Source of the DNA: Archangiaceae bacterium
GTDB taxonomy: Bacteria > Myxococcota > Myxococcia > Myxococcales > Myxococcaceae
Assembly: GCA_016714225.1 (NCBI GenBank)
Contig: JADJNS010000006.1
Coordinates: 496,001-560,000 of the forward strand
Reading direction: 5' to 3'
DNA: 64,000 bases
The position numbers and the translations under genes are program-made. Within the stretch, counting starts at the first letter, position 1. Each line of letters starts with the position of its first letter. Below, one piece after another: positions 1 through 8,780 of the stretch. The notes under the pieces were generated by a model, which made no database searches, was not told the origin of the DNA, and was given only the letters and a program-made list of their open reading frames with translations.

Positions 1-437
1 GACACGCAGGCGCTGATGCACGACTCGGCGCTGGGCGTCGAGCTGTCGCACGCGTACGCAGACAGGTCGACCGTGCAGGTCAGCTCGCACTGCGCCCGCA
101 CCACCTGGGGGTCGGCCGCGGTGGCCGCCTTGCACTGGCTGGCGCAGGCACTGCCGGTGGCGCTCCCCACGAACAGCGAGCAGGTGGTGTTCTGGCCGTC
201 GCCGAGGGTCTCCCAGCCGGTGTGCTCGGCGATGCACTGGGCGCAGGTCGCCGTGAGGCCTTCGGCGCGCGCCGAGCAGTAGTCGAGGCAGTACCCCGCA
301 TCGCGCCCTTCGCAGCCCTGGGCGGGCAGGGCACAGGGCCCGGTGCACTTGTCGCGGTACTGGGTGAACGACGACGGGCCGGTCGCTCCACAGGCGATGA
401 GCGTGAGCAGGCCTGCCGTGACGATGGTGGTCTTCAT
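1..437 (-). CDS. Cys-rich putative lipoprotein, C-terminus off the window
   Basis: The reading frame starts at an ATG at 437 on the minus strand and stays open to the left edge (145 codons visible). The N-terminus MKTTIVTAGLLTLIAC is a typical lipoprotein signal with a lipobox ending at Cys16. The rest is rich in Cys, often spaced C-x2-C, C-x3-C or C-x6-C, as in the small secreted Cys-rich proteins abundant in myxobacteria. No catalytic domain is recognisable. The start is divergent from the repeat lipoprotein at 630, with 192 bp between them. Codon use is strongly G/C at third positions, which supports this frame over the overlapping ones. Function unknown; probably surface-exposed. Confidence 0.75.
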   Translation of the reverse strand, partial: MKTTIVTAGLLTLIACGATGPSSFTQYRDKCTGPCALPAQGCEGRDAGYCLDYCSARAEGLTATCAQCIAEHTGWETLGDGQNTTCSLFVGSATGSACASQCKAATAADPQVVRAQCELTCTVDLSAYACDSSTPSAESCISACV

Positions 438-629
438 CGAGGGTGACTCCTTTTCACCGGCTATTGCACCGACGGGCCCAATCCGTCACCGGGACCCTGA
501 ACTGGGAGCCTGAAACGCCCGGCGACCACGCCGAGCAGGCCGGGCTTTACCCCACGGCGGCCCCGGGCTACGGGGAGAGCCGCGCCGCGCACCCGAGGGA
601 CTCTCCCCACGATGCGGTGAGGGGGCTCG

Positions 630-3088
630 ATGGCACACAGACGAAACGCTTCGATTCGCAACATGGTGACGCTGGTCACTTTCATGGTCATCACCGGCTG
701 CGCGCAGTGCGTGCCCGGTCGCGTCGGCGCCGCGGTCTCGCGCCTCACCATTCGAGACGTCGCCGCCATCGCGACGCTGGTCAACACCGACACCAGCTGC
801 GGCTTCGCCAGCCAGGCCGTGCTGGGCAGCCCGATCACGACCGGCACCGTCGGCGGCATGGGCACGCTCACGTACACCGTCACCGACTGCGTCATCGACT
901 CGGGCGAGGGCAAGGAAGCGTCGAAGAACTGCTCCGACGTCACCACCACCACCAAGGGCAAGGTGACCGTCAGCGCGACGCGCATCATCACCGGCCAGCT
1001 CACCGGCAACGCGATGAGCCCGATCATTCCCGCAGGGCCTGACGGTGTCGTGCTCAACATCGGCAAGGCGACCTTCGAGAACTTCGTCGCGATCTCATCG
1101 GCGAGCGACAAGAAGCTCACCCTGGTCAAGGGCAGCCTGTCGGCGAAGCTGACGCCGCTCCTCGCGGTCAGCGCGTCGACCGGCGCGTGCTCGATCGCGA
1201 CGCCGAACGTCCGTTCGAGAACATCAAGTACGCGATGGGCTCAGAGGTCTTCGCCGAGTCGCCGAGCACCGCGACCTCTGTGGCGATCGACGACTCGAAC
1301 ATCTTCGCGCAGACCGGCGTCAACGGTGACGTCAGCAACGCGCTGTCGGGCAACATTACCGTCTGGGGCGGCCAGACCACCGCGGTCGAGCCCGGTGACA
1401 CCTCGGGCCTCGACCCCGACTTCGACGCCGCCGCGTTCGAGGCCAGCTACACCTGCACGCCCGACCTCGCGATGCCCATCACCTCGGCCTGCGCCGACCT
1501 CAAGCCGCGGCTGGCGGGCGGAGTGGCGCGGCTCAGCGTACGCACCCTCGGCACCATCGCATCGCTCGTCGACGCGAACACCACCTGCGGCTTCTCGAGC
1601 CCCGCGGTCGCCGGCACGCCGACGTTCACCGGCACGCTCGGCAAAGACGACGGCGCCGCGACCTTCACCATCGGCAGCGCGTGCACCATCACCCTGCCTG
1701 CCGACACCCTCTTGTCGACCGACTGCAACATGGTCACCACCAAGGGCGGCGGCACCGTCGCCGTCACCGGCACCAAGCGCGTGGCCGGCTTCCGCACCGG
1801 CAACCCGCTCAAGCCGATCGTGCCCACCACGCGCGACCCCGCGCAGTTCGACCTGACGGTCACGTTCACCAACTTCGAGCTGGTCAAGAGCGACTCGACC
1901 TCGTCGCTGCTGGTGAAGAGCGGCACGCTGAGCGGCAAGGTCGCTCCGCGCACCGCGATCGACAGCGCCACCGGCGCCTGCAGCATCTCGACCCCGGTCG
2001 CGACGTTCTCGGACCTCAGCTGGAGCAACGCCTCGGTGCGCCTCACCACCGCCGGCAACAAGTTCGACCTCGGCGTGGGCGCTTCGATGCTCGCCGCGCA
2101 GAACGGCACCAAGGGCACCGCCTCGAACTCCATTTCGGGCACCATCACCGTCGACGGCACCGCGTACCCGCTGATGGCGCCGAGCGAGCCGCTCGACACC
2201 GCGTTCGTGCAGGACACGTTCGACTCGAGCTACGCGTGCACGCCGCGCATCGTGATTCCCCCCGTCGACGGGGCCTGCTCCTTCCGCCAGGCGCTGGGCA
2301 CTGGCGCCGCGCGCCTGCTGGTCAAGAGCATGGCCACCGCGACCAGCATGGTGAACGGCAACAACACCTGCGGCTTCGCCTCGAGCGCGGTGCTCGGCGC
2401 TCCGACCGGCATGACCGGCTCGGCGGGTATGCCGGGCTCCATCACCTGGTCGGTCAACGCGTGCGCGATCGGGCCGCTGCCCGCGGGCTTCACCGTCGCC
2501 ACCAACTGCGTGGGCACCCAGACCAAGGCGAGCGGCGTGGTCACCGCGACCGGCACCAAGACCGTCACCGGCCTTCGCACCGGCATGGTGAACCCGCCCA
2601 TCATTCCCGTGTCGCGTGACGCGGGTACCCTGGCGATGACGTCGCTGGTGTTCAACGCGTTCGAGCTCTACGACTCGCCGGTGAACCCCGACGGCGGCAT
2701 GCCGGTGATCACCTCGCGGTCGACGCTCACCGGCACCGGCTCGGTGGTGGTGACCCCGATCGGCGGCGAGAGCAAGAACGACGGCGGCAACCCCGGCATC
2801 TACAGCGTGATCACCCCGGTGGCCGGCATCGGGTCGCTGACCATGGCGTCGGGCACGATGACGCTGGTGAGCGACGGCAGCCGCTTCGACGTCGCGCTGA
2901 GCAACGTCGCGCTCGATGCGTTCACCGGCTCGTACAACGGAAAGTCGAACCAGGTGTCGGGCACGCTCACCGTCGATGGCCAGCCGGTCACCGTCGCGGC
3001 GCCGACGCCCCTCGACCCCGCGTTCATGCAGGCGAGCTACAACTCGACCTACGTCTGCACGCCCGACCTCAAAGCGCCGATTCCCTGA
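630..3088 (+). CDS. Triplicated-domain lipoprotein, broken by a frameshift near 1210
   Basis: The frame beginning at 630 has a lipoprotein signal (MVTLVTFMVITGC, acylated Cys at residue 24) and reads to about 1210. The similarity then continues one base earlier, in the frame that ends at 3088, so about one base is missing. Restored, the protein is about 819 aa with three tandem units of about 260 aa. Each unit begins near a [TS]CGF[AS]S motif, contains a TGN/TGM-x(4)-PI[IV]P stretch, and ends in a [ST]Y-x-CTP motif. Units 2 and 3 are intact. I do not recognise the family; the layout suggests an outer-surface beta-rich protein. The break may be a sequencing error or a real mutation. Confidence 0.7.
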
Positions 3089-3102
3089 GCTTTGGCGCGT
3101 GA

Positions 3103-3119
3103 CCGGCTCTTCGAGCCGG
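3103..3119. terminator. Bidirectional hairpin between convergent genes
   Basis: Perfect inverted repeat CCGGCTC-TTC-GAGCCGG (7-bp arms, 3-nt loop) lies between the ends of the repeat lipoprotein (3088) and the M20 peptidase (3123). There is no clear T-tract on either side, so this is a candidate from position and fold only. Confidence 0.5.
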
Positions 3120-3122
3120 CGC

Positions 3123-4403
3123 TCAGCCGGCGGTGCCGCAGAAGCGCAAGATCGCCAGAATGAGCGTGCGCGCGACGGCGCGCAGGTGCGCCACCGGCAC
3201 GTGCTCGTTCGGGGCGTGCGCGTGCTTCACGTTGCCGGGCCCGTAGTGGAGCGTGGGAATCTGCCCGAGGCCCACCATCAACCGCAGATCGCTGCCGTAC
3301 GGGGCGCCGTGCAGATCGGGCTTGGTGCCGTTCAGGTCGGCGTGCGCGTCAGAGACGAGGCCGATGAGGGGGTGGCGGGTGTCGGTGGCTCCGCTGGCGA
3401 ACTGCCCGCCGAACCAGCTCACCCCAACCGGGTGCTCGGCCAGCCAGGGGTCGCGCGCGCAGACCTGGGCGATCACCTGCTCGAGCTCGGCGCGGGCGTC
3501 GGCCGGCGTCTCTCCGAGCGCGACCCCCAGCCGGCCCTCGGCGGTGAGCGTGTCGGGCACCGAGCTCGGCCAGTCGCCCGCGCGCACCGTGCCGACGCTG
3601 AGCGGGTAGGGCAGCTCGAAGCGGGTCATCAGCGGGTGCCCCTTCGCGTTGCGCCGGGCCTCGAGCTCCTGCAGCGCCGACCACACCGGCCAGAACTTCT
3701 CCAGCGTGCTCACTCCTTCTTTGCGCACGCTGGCGTGCGTCGAGCGGCCGGTGAACGTCAGCCGAAAGGTGAGCGCGCCGGCGCAGGCGGGGATGATCGC
3801 GAGGTCGGTCGGCTCGGTGATGATCGCCGCGTCACCGCGGTGCCCCCGCAGCAGCGTGGCGAAGGTGCCCAGCCCGCCGTCTTCTTCGCCGACCACGCTC
3901 TCGATCAGCACCTTGCCGTTCAGGCGAAGGCCCGCGCGCCGAATCGCGTCGACCGCGAACAGGTTGCAGACCAGGCCGCCCTTCATGTCGCAGGCCCCTC
4001 GGCCGAAGACGGCGCCGTCGCGGGTCTGCCCGGGGTACGGGTTCTGGTCTCTCCACTGCGCGACGTCTCCGGGCGGCACCACGTCGATGTGCCCGTTGAG
4101 CACCAGCGTCTTGCCGTCGCCGTCGCCCCAGGTGCCGACCAGGCCGAGCGCCTTGGTTCGCGCGACCTCCCACCCGGGGAAGTCGGGGTGGGCGCAGGTC
4201 TCGGCGAGCGGAATCTCCCAGAGGTCGGTCTCGAAGCCATGCGACGACAGCTGCTTCTCGAACCACACCTGCGCGTCGTTCTCTTCGGCCGACCCCGTCA
4301 CGCTGGGTATGCGCAGCAGCGCCTCGAGGCACGCCAGCAGCGCCCCTTCGTCGAGCTGCGAGAGCGCCCGTTGCTCGTGCGAAGTCAGTGAGGCATCGGT
4401 CAT
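3123..4403 (-). CDS. M20 family metallopeptidase (ArgE/DapE/carboxypeptidase type)
   Basis: 426 aa, the usual M20 length. Visible motifs are GHIDVVP (metal ligand His105, Asp107), GRGACDMKGG (Asp139 bridging the metals), GEED (catalytic Glu173 and ligand Glu174), TEPT (Glu197) and HAPNE near the C-terminus (His396). This is the complete set for a di-zinc acylamino-acid hydrolase with an inserted dimerisation domain at about residues 205-320. Family members remove N-acyl groups from amino acids or hydrolyse dipeptides. The substrate (acetylornithine, succinyl-diaminopimelate, other) cannot be fixed from sequence. No arg or dap gene lies nearby. No signal peptide is seen, so it is probably cytoplasmic. 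The start at 4403 is the first ATG giving the full N-terminal helix. Confidence 0.9.
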   Translation of the reverse strand: MTDASLTSHEQRALSQLDEGALLACLEALLRIPSVTGSAEENDAQVWFEKQLSSHGFETDLWEIPLAETCAHPDFPGWEVARTKALGLVGTWGDGDGKTLVLNGHIDVVPPGDVAQWRDQNPYPGQTRDGAVFGRGACDMKGGLVCNLFAVDAIRRAGLRLNGKVLIESVVGEEDGGLGTFATLLRGHRGDAAIITEPTDLAIIPACAGALTFRLTFTGRSTHASVRKEGVSTLEKFWPVWSALQELEARRNAKGHPLMTRFELPYPLSVGTVRAGDWPSSVPDTLTAEGRLGVALGETPADARAELEQVIAQVCARDPWLAEHPVGVSWFGGQFASGATDTRHPLIGLVSDAHADLNGTKPDLHGAPYGSDLRLMVGLGQIPTLHYGPGNVKHAHAPNEHVPVAHLRAVARTLILAILRFCGTAG

Positions 4404-4436
4404 CGGCCTCGTATACGGCGGCGCGCCCCCGAAGTG

Positions 4437-4554
4437 TGGCGCCGTTAGCGCCAGCCCCTCGCCGGGCTGCCTTTCCGAAGACCCGAAAAGTCGAGTGCTG
4501 GCGCCAGCTTGTGTCGCCGTCAGGGCGGCTCGACCGGGTGTGCTGATGGCGCCA
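4437..4554. promoter_or_regulatory. Three TGGCGC palindromes in a divergent intergenic region
   Basis: Between the M20 peptidase start and the beta-helix lipoprotein start lie TGGCGC-N5-GCGCCA (4437-4453), GCTGGCGCCAGC (4497-4508) and TGGCGCCA (4547-4554). The shared core and roughly 55-bp spacing suggest binding sites of one regulator for one or both genes. No promoter elements are clear. Confidence 0.4.
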
Positions 4555-4621
4555 GGAAACTTTCACCGACGTCATGGGTGGTGAGCGCGCATCAACCAAC
4601 CCTGAGCACGAGGTGGCGCGC

Positions 4622-6934
4622 ATGATTGAGTCGGCGAAGAACGTCAAAGATTGGCGCATCGCTCGGGTCGCACTGCTGCTGTTGGTCTTCACTGCGTGCG
4701 AACCCGGCGACATTTCCAGTCAGCAGATGGAGTCGGAGCTGCTGGACACCGACGTCGCAGCGTTCAGCCTCTCGGCAGACCGGTCGAACCCGCTGCCGCT
4801 CGCCGGCGCGACGGTCAAGGGCGCGATCTACGTCTTCCATTCGGCGCGCAACGGCGCTCGGTCGGTGCGCTTCTTCATCGACGACCCGGCCCAGGCGCGT
4901 GCGCCCTTCTCTGTCGAGCGCAGCGCGCCGTTCGACCTCGCCGGCTCGAGCTCGACCGGGGCCGCGAACGCCTACGACACCCGCCTGCTGAGCGATGGCG
5001 CCCACCAGCTGACGGTCGAGCGCACCAACAACCGCGGCACCGTGCGGGCGTGGACGATCTCGTTCAACGTCTCCCAACCGGGGACGACGATGGGCGCTCC
5101 GTTGATCGAAGAGCGCTTCGACGCCGCCGCGACGAATTTCGACACCACCGGGGGCACCTGGAAGGTGGTGGGCGGGCAGTACGTGCTCTCGGCTCCGACC
5201 GCCGCTCCGATTCCCACCTTCGGGCTCAGCAACTACGCCCTGCACCAGACCGCGCGCACCGGTGACTTCACCGTTCAGGTCGACGCGCGAACGACCGACA
5301 CCGACTGGTGGGCAGACTTCGCGGTCATCTTCTCGTTCCGCGACGCGAGCAACTATTGGTACGCCGCCTTCGCGAGCACCGATGACGCCTTCACCAACGG
5401 GCTGTTCAAGGTGGAGAACGGAGTGCAGACCGAGGTCGCGAGCTTCGGAAGCACCGTGGCTCCGAGCACGGCCTACGCCATCTCCATCACCCAGGCCTCG
5501 GGCGCACTCACGGTGCGCAGCAACGGCGCCGCGCTCGCCACGGTGACGGCGAACCCGGGCGACGGCCGCTTCGGCCTGGGCTCGCGCGACAACGCCGCGG
5601 TCTTCGACGACCTGGTGGCCTGGGGCACCGCGCTGTCGGCCGACACGCAGCTGCCGAGCGTCGCGTTCAGCGCGCCCGCTGCGGGAGCGACGGTCAGCGG
5701 AGCGTCGGCGCTCTCTGGCACGGCCGCTGACAACGCGGGCCTCTCGAAGGTCGAGCTCGCGGTCGACTCGGGCGCGTACGTACCCGCCACCGGCACCACG
5801 AGCTGGAGCTTCGCGCTCGACACGACGTCGCTCTCGAACGGCAGCCACACCCTCACCGCGCGCGCCACCGACCTGGCGGGCAACACCGCCACCGCGACCC
5901 GCGTCGTCACCGTCTCGAATGTCTCGGCCGGCGACGCTACGCCGCCCTCGACCCCGACGGGTCTCACCGCCACCGCGGTCTCTTCCACGCAGGTAAACCT
6001 CACCTGGGCGGCCTCGGCCGACAACGTCGGGGTGACCGGCTATCGCGTCTACCGGGGCGGCGCGAGCCTGGCGACCGTCTCGGCGCTGCAGTACAGCGCG
6101 ACGGGCCTCACCGCTTCGACCCTCTACTCGTTCACCGTGGTGGCCCTCGATGCCGCCGGCAACGCCTCGCCGGCGTCGGCCGCCGCCTCGGCGACCACGC
6201 AGGCGGTGCCGACCGGTGGCTTCCCCGATGAGTCGAACACCGGCCCGAGCGGCACGTTGACGGCCACCAGCGGCAACGTGTGGATCAGCACGCCCAACAC
6301 CATCATCGAGAACCGCAAGCACACCGGCACGCTGCAGGTGGCGGCGACCGGCGTCATCATTCGCAACGTGCACCTGATCGGCAACATCACCGTCGAGCCC
6401 GGTGCGTCGCTGACGGTGCTCGACACGCTGGTCGACAACGGCACCAACTTCTCGTCGGGTGGCATCAGCGGTGCGTCGAACATCACCGTGAGGCGAACCG
6501 AGATCATCGGCGGGGGCCACTCGTTCTCGTGCAAGTCGAACTGCGACATTCAAGACAGCTACTTCCACGGGCAGGCGAACCCACCGTCGAGCATGGACGT
6601 TCACGGCGACGGCATTCTGTTCAACCAGGCCACCAACATGATCGTGAAGCACAACACCCTGGCGTGTGACATGCCTGCCGACGGTGGCGGTGCCTGCTCC
6701 GCGGGGCTCGCGATGTACGGCGATTGGGGCCCGGTGTCGAACGTGCTCGTGCAGAACAACCTCTTCAAGGCGAGCCCCGCCGGCTACTGCATGTCCCCGG
6801 CGGAGTGCGGTGCATCACGCCCAGGTCGACGTCAGGGCCGCTCCAAGAAACCTCGCCCCTCGAAGATCGCCGGCCTGGCCTTCTCGATGCGCGCCACCCG
6901 TGTCGCCGACTGCTTGGCGGCACCGAAGTGGTAG
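4622..6934 (+). CDS. Modular lipoprotein with parallel beta-helix domain, 3' end truncated
   Basis: Start chosen at 4622, preceded by GAGG, because it gives a compact lipoprotein signal (lipobox FTAC); an upstream ATG at 4574 is possible. Domains in order: an N-terminal beta-domain, a concanavalin-like (LamG/DUF1080-like) domain, a bacterial Ig-like domain (GTAADNAGLSKVELAVD), a fibronectin type III domain (LTWAASADNVGVTGYRVYRG) and right-handed beta-helix repeats (VIIRNVHLIGN, HGDGILFNQATN). The helix should continue past GYCMSPAECG at about 6810, but the frame then runs through the antisense of the next gene to a stop at 6934. That tail (GASRPGRRQG onward) is not family-like. The 3' end appears lost by deletion or misassembly. 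Likely an extracellular polysaccharide-binding or -modifying protein. Confidence 0.75.
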   Translation: MIESAKNVKDWRIARVALLLLVFTACEPGDISSQQMESELLDTDVAAFSLSADRSNPLPLAGATVKGAIYVFHSARNGARSVRFFIDDPAQARAPFSVERSAPFDLAGSSSTGAANAYDTRLLSDGAHQLTVERTNNRGTVRAWTISFNVSQPGTTMGAPLIEERFDAAATNFDTTGGTWKVVGGQYVLSAPTAAPIPTFGLSNYALHQTARTGDFTVQVDARTTDTDWWADFAVIFSFRDASNYWYAAFASTDDAFTNGLFKVENGVQTEVASFGSTVAPSTAYAISITQASGALTVRSNGAALATVTANPGDGRFGLGSRDNAAVFDDLVAWGTALSADTQLPSVAFSAPAAGATVSGASALSGTAADNAGLSKVELAVDSGAYVPATGTTSWSFALDTTSLSNGSHTLTARATDLAGNTATATRVVTVSNVSAGDATPPSTPTGLTATAVSSTQVNLTWAASADNVGVTGYRVYRGGASLATVSALQYSATGLTASTLYSFTVVALDAAGNASPASAAASATTQAVPTGGFPDESNTGPSGTLTATSGNVWISTPNTIIENRKHTGTLQVAATGVIIRNVHLIGNITVEPGASLTVLDTLVDNGTNFSSGGISGASNITVRRTEIIGGGHSFSCKSNCDIQDSYFHGQANPPSSMDVHGDGILFNQATNMIVKHNTLACDMPADGGGACSAGLAMYGDWGPVSNVLVQNNLFKASPAGYCMSPAECGASRPGRRQGRSKKPRPSKIAGLAFSMRATRVADCLAAPKW

Positions 6935-7395
6935 AGGTAGCTGCGCTGCCGCCCCGGCGTCAGCGCTTCGAAGGCGCGCTTGAAGCGCGGGTCGGATCGA
7001 AACCGCTCGGTGAGCTCTTCGGGAACCGGAAAATCTGACGTCTTCTTCTTCTCTACCCGCAGGCCGGCCTTCTCGACGGCGATCGCCTCACGGACGTACG
7101 CCTTGATGGTCGCCGCGCTCTCGGTGATCTCTTTCGCGGACGTGAACTTCATCAGCCGCCCGGCCTGCACCATGCCGAGCTGTCTCAGCACCTGCTTGGG
7201 GTCTTTCAGCAGCGCGCCCTGAAAGAAGGTGAGGGCGAAGTAGTCCCTGAAGCCCTGGAGGATGACGATGTTCTTCCCGTCCACCGTGTAGGTTGGCTTG
7301 CCCCACTTGCACTCCTCTTTCATTCCCAGGCCGGAGAGCACCCGCTGCATCGCGGCGATCTCCTGCTCCCAGCGCTCTCGATACGCCATCTCCAT
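6832..7395 (-). CDS. YdeI/OmpD-associated family protein (DUF1801-type fold)
   Basis: 187 aa. The N-terminal part matches the DUF1801/YdeI pattern (W-x-EL-type helix, then CKWGKPTYTVDGKNIV, and FFQGALLKDP), and the C-terminal part carries the YdeI-type PEEL and SYLYHFGAAKQSATRVARIEK signature. Start set at 7395, where AGGAGG lies 10 nt upstream; the longer frame to 7446 would overlap the response regulator's stop. The biochemical role of the family is unknown. The gene end is normal, which suggests that the abrupt junction at about 6810 damaged only the convergent beta-helix gene. Confidence 0.8.
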   Translation of the reverse strand: MEMAYRERWEQEIAAMQRVLSGLGMKEECKWGKPTYTVDGKNIVILQGFRDYFALTFFQGALLKDPKQVLRQLGMVQAGRLMKFTSAKEITESAATIKAYVREAIAVEKAGLRVEKKKTSDFPVPEELTERFRSDPRFKRAFEALTPGRQRSYLYHFGAAKQSATRVARIEKARPAIFEGRGFLERP

Positions 7396-7442
7396 GCGAG
7401 TACGTCCTCCTGCGAGGTGGCCCTGACGCCACCCCGCGAGCC

Positions 7443-8780
7443 TCACTGCCCCAGCTTGCGGTCGAGCGTGCGGCGGTTGATGCCCAGCACGCGCGCCGCG
7501 GCGGCCTTGTTGCCTTCGTGGTCGGCGACCACGCGCCGCACGTAGGCGCGCTCGACCTCGGCGAGCGGCAGCTTGCCCGAGCTGCTCTGCCCGAGCAGGT
7601 CTTCGACCGCGCTGCCGGCGCGGGGCAGGTCGAGGTTCTCGGGCACGATGGTGTCGAGATCGGTCATCGCCGCGGCGCGCTCGAGCAGGTTGGCCAGCTC
7701 GCGCACGTTGCCCGGCCAGGGGTAGGCGAGCAGGCGCCGCACCGCCGACGCCGAGATGCCGAGCAGCGGCTGGCCGTCGCGCTCGCTCAGCCGGCTCAAG
7801 AGCAGGTCGATCAACGGCACGATGTCTTCTCGGCGGTCGCGCAGCGGCGGCACCTCGATGCGAATCACGTTGAGCCGGAAGTAGAGGTCGGGCCGGAACC
7901 GGCCCTCGCGCAGCAGCACCTCGAGCGGGCGGTTGGTCGCGGCGATCACCCGCGCGGTCAGGGTGATGGTGCTGCTCGAGCCCAGGGGCCTCACCTTGCC
8001 CACCTCGAGCGCGTGCAACAGCTTCGCCTGCGCCTCGAGCGGCAGCTCGCCCACCTCGTCGAGAAACACCGTGCCCGAGCCCGCGCTGGCGAACGCGCCG
8101 GGGCGATCTTCTTTCGCGTCGGTGAACGCGCCCCGCTTGACGCCGAACAGCTCGCTCTCGATGAGGCCGGGGGGCAGCGCCGCGCAGTTGAGCTCGACGA
8201 AGGGCTCGGCCTTGCGCGCGCCGCCCTGGTGAATGAAGCGCGCCACGGCGCTCTTGCCGGTGCCGGTTTCTCCCGTGAGCAGCACCGTCGACTGCGTGCG
8301 CGACGCGCGGCGGGCCTGATCGACCACCTGCCGCATCGCCGGGCTCTTCGCCACCAGCTGCCCCGCGCCCTCGAGCGGCTGCGTCGAGCGCAGCCGGACG
8401 ATCTCGCGCCGCAGCTCACGGTCGCGAAAGGCCCGCTCGATCGCGAACAGCAGCGCCTCGAGCTTGAAGGGCTTGGCGATGAAGTCGCACGCCCCCGCCT
8501 TCACCGCCTCGACCGCCATCTCGACGCTGCCGAACGCGGTGATGAGCAGCACCAGCTGCCCCGGGCGCCGCGCGAGAATCTGCGCGAGCAGCTCGGTGCC
8601 GCGCAGCTCGGGCATCTCGACGTCGGTGATGACCAGGTCGAAGGCTTCGCTCTCGAGCCGGGCCAGCGCCTCGCGCGGCGAGGTCAGCCCCGTCACCGCG
8701 TAGCCCTTCGCCGAGAGGTTGTCGGCGAGGTACGACACCACGTGCTTGTCGTCGTCGAGCACCAGCAGCTTGTGGCTCAT
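7443..8780 (-). CDS. NtrC-family sigma-54 response regulator
   Basis: Receiver domain (residues 1-120; acidic DD near position 10, phosphoacceptor Asp53, Lys near 104), AAA+ sigma-54 activator domain with Walker A GETGTGKS and Walker B GTVFLDEVGE, and a Fis-type helix-turn-helix at the C-terminus (NKAAAARVLGINRRTL). The sigma-54 contact loop reads GAFTDA rather than the usual GAFTGA. Its ATG overlaps the kinase stop as TGATG, so the two are translationally coupled; a GTG one codon earlier is possible. Divergent from an RND efflux operon that has a good -24/-12 promoter, which is its likely target. Confidence 0.93.
   Translation of the reverse strand: MSHKLLVLDDDKHVVSYLADNLSAKGYAVTGLTSPREALARLESEAFDLVITDVEMPELRGTELLAQILARRPGQLVLLITAFGSVEMAVEAVKAGACDFIAKPFKLEALLFAIERAFRDRELRREIVRLRSTQPLEGAGQLVAKSPAMRQVVDQARRASRTQSTVLLTGETGTGKSAVARFIHQGGARKAEPFVELNCAALPPGLIESELFGVKRGAFTDAKEDRPGAFASAGSGTVFLDEVGELPLEAQAKLLHALEVGKVRPLGSSSTITLTARVIAATNRPLEVLLREGRFRPDLYFRLNVIRIEVPPLRDRREDIVPLIDLLLSRLSERDGQPLLGISASAVRRLLAYPWPGNVRELANLLERAAAMTDLDTIVPENLDLPRAGSAVEDLLGQSSSGKLPLAEVERAYVRRVVADHEGNKAAAARVLGINRRTLDRKLGQ

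Noticed and set aside
4592..6652. A 686-codon minus-strand frame over the beta-helix lipoprotein
   Set aside because: Antisense shadow rich in Arg and Gly with no domain.
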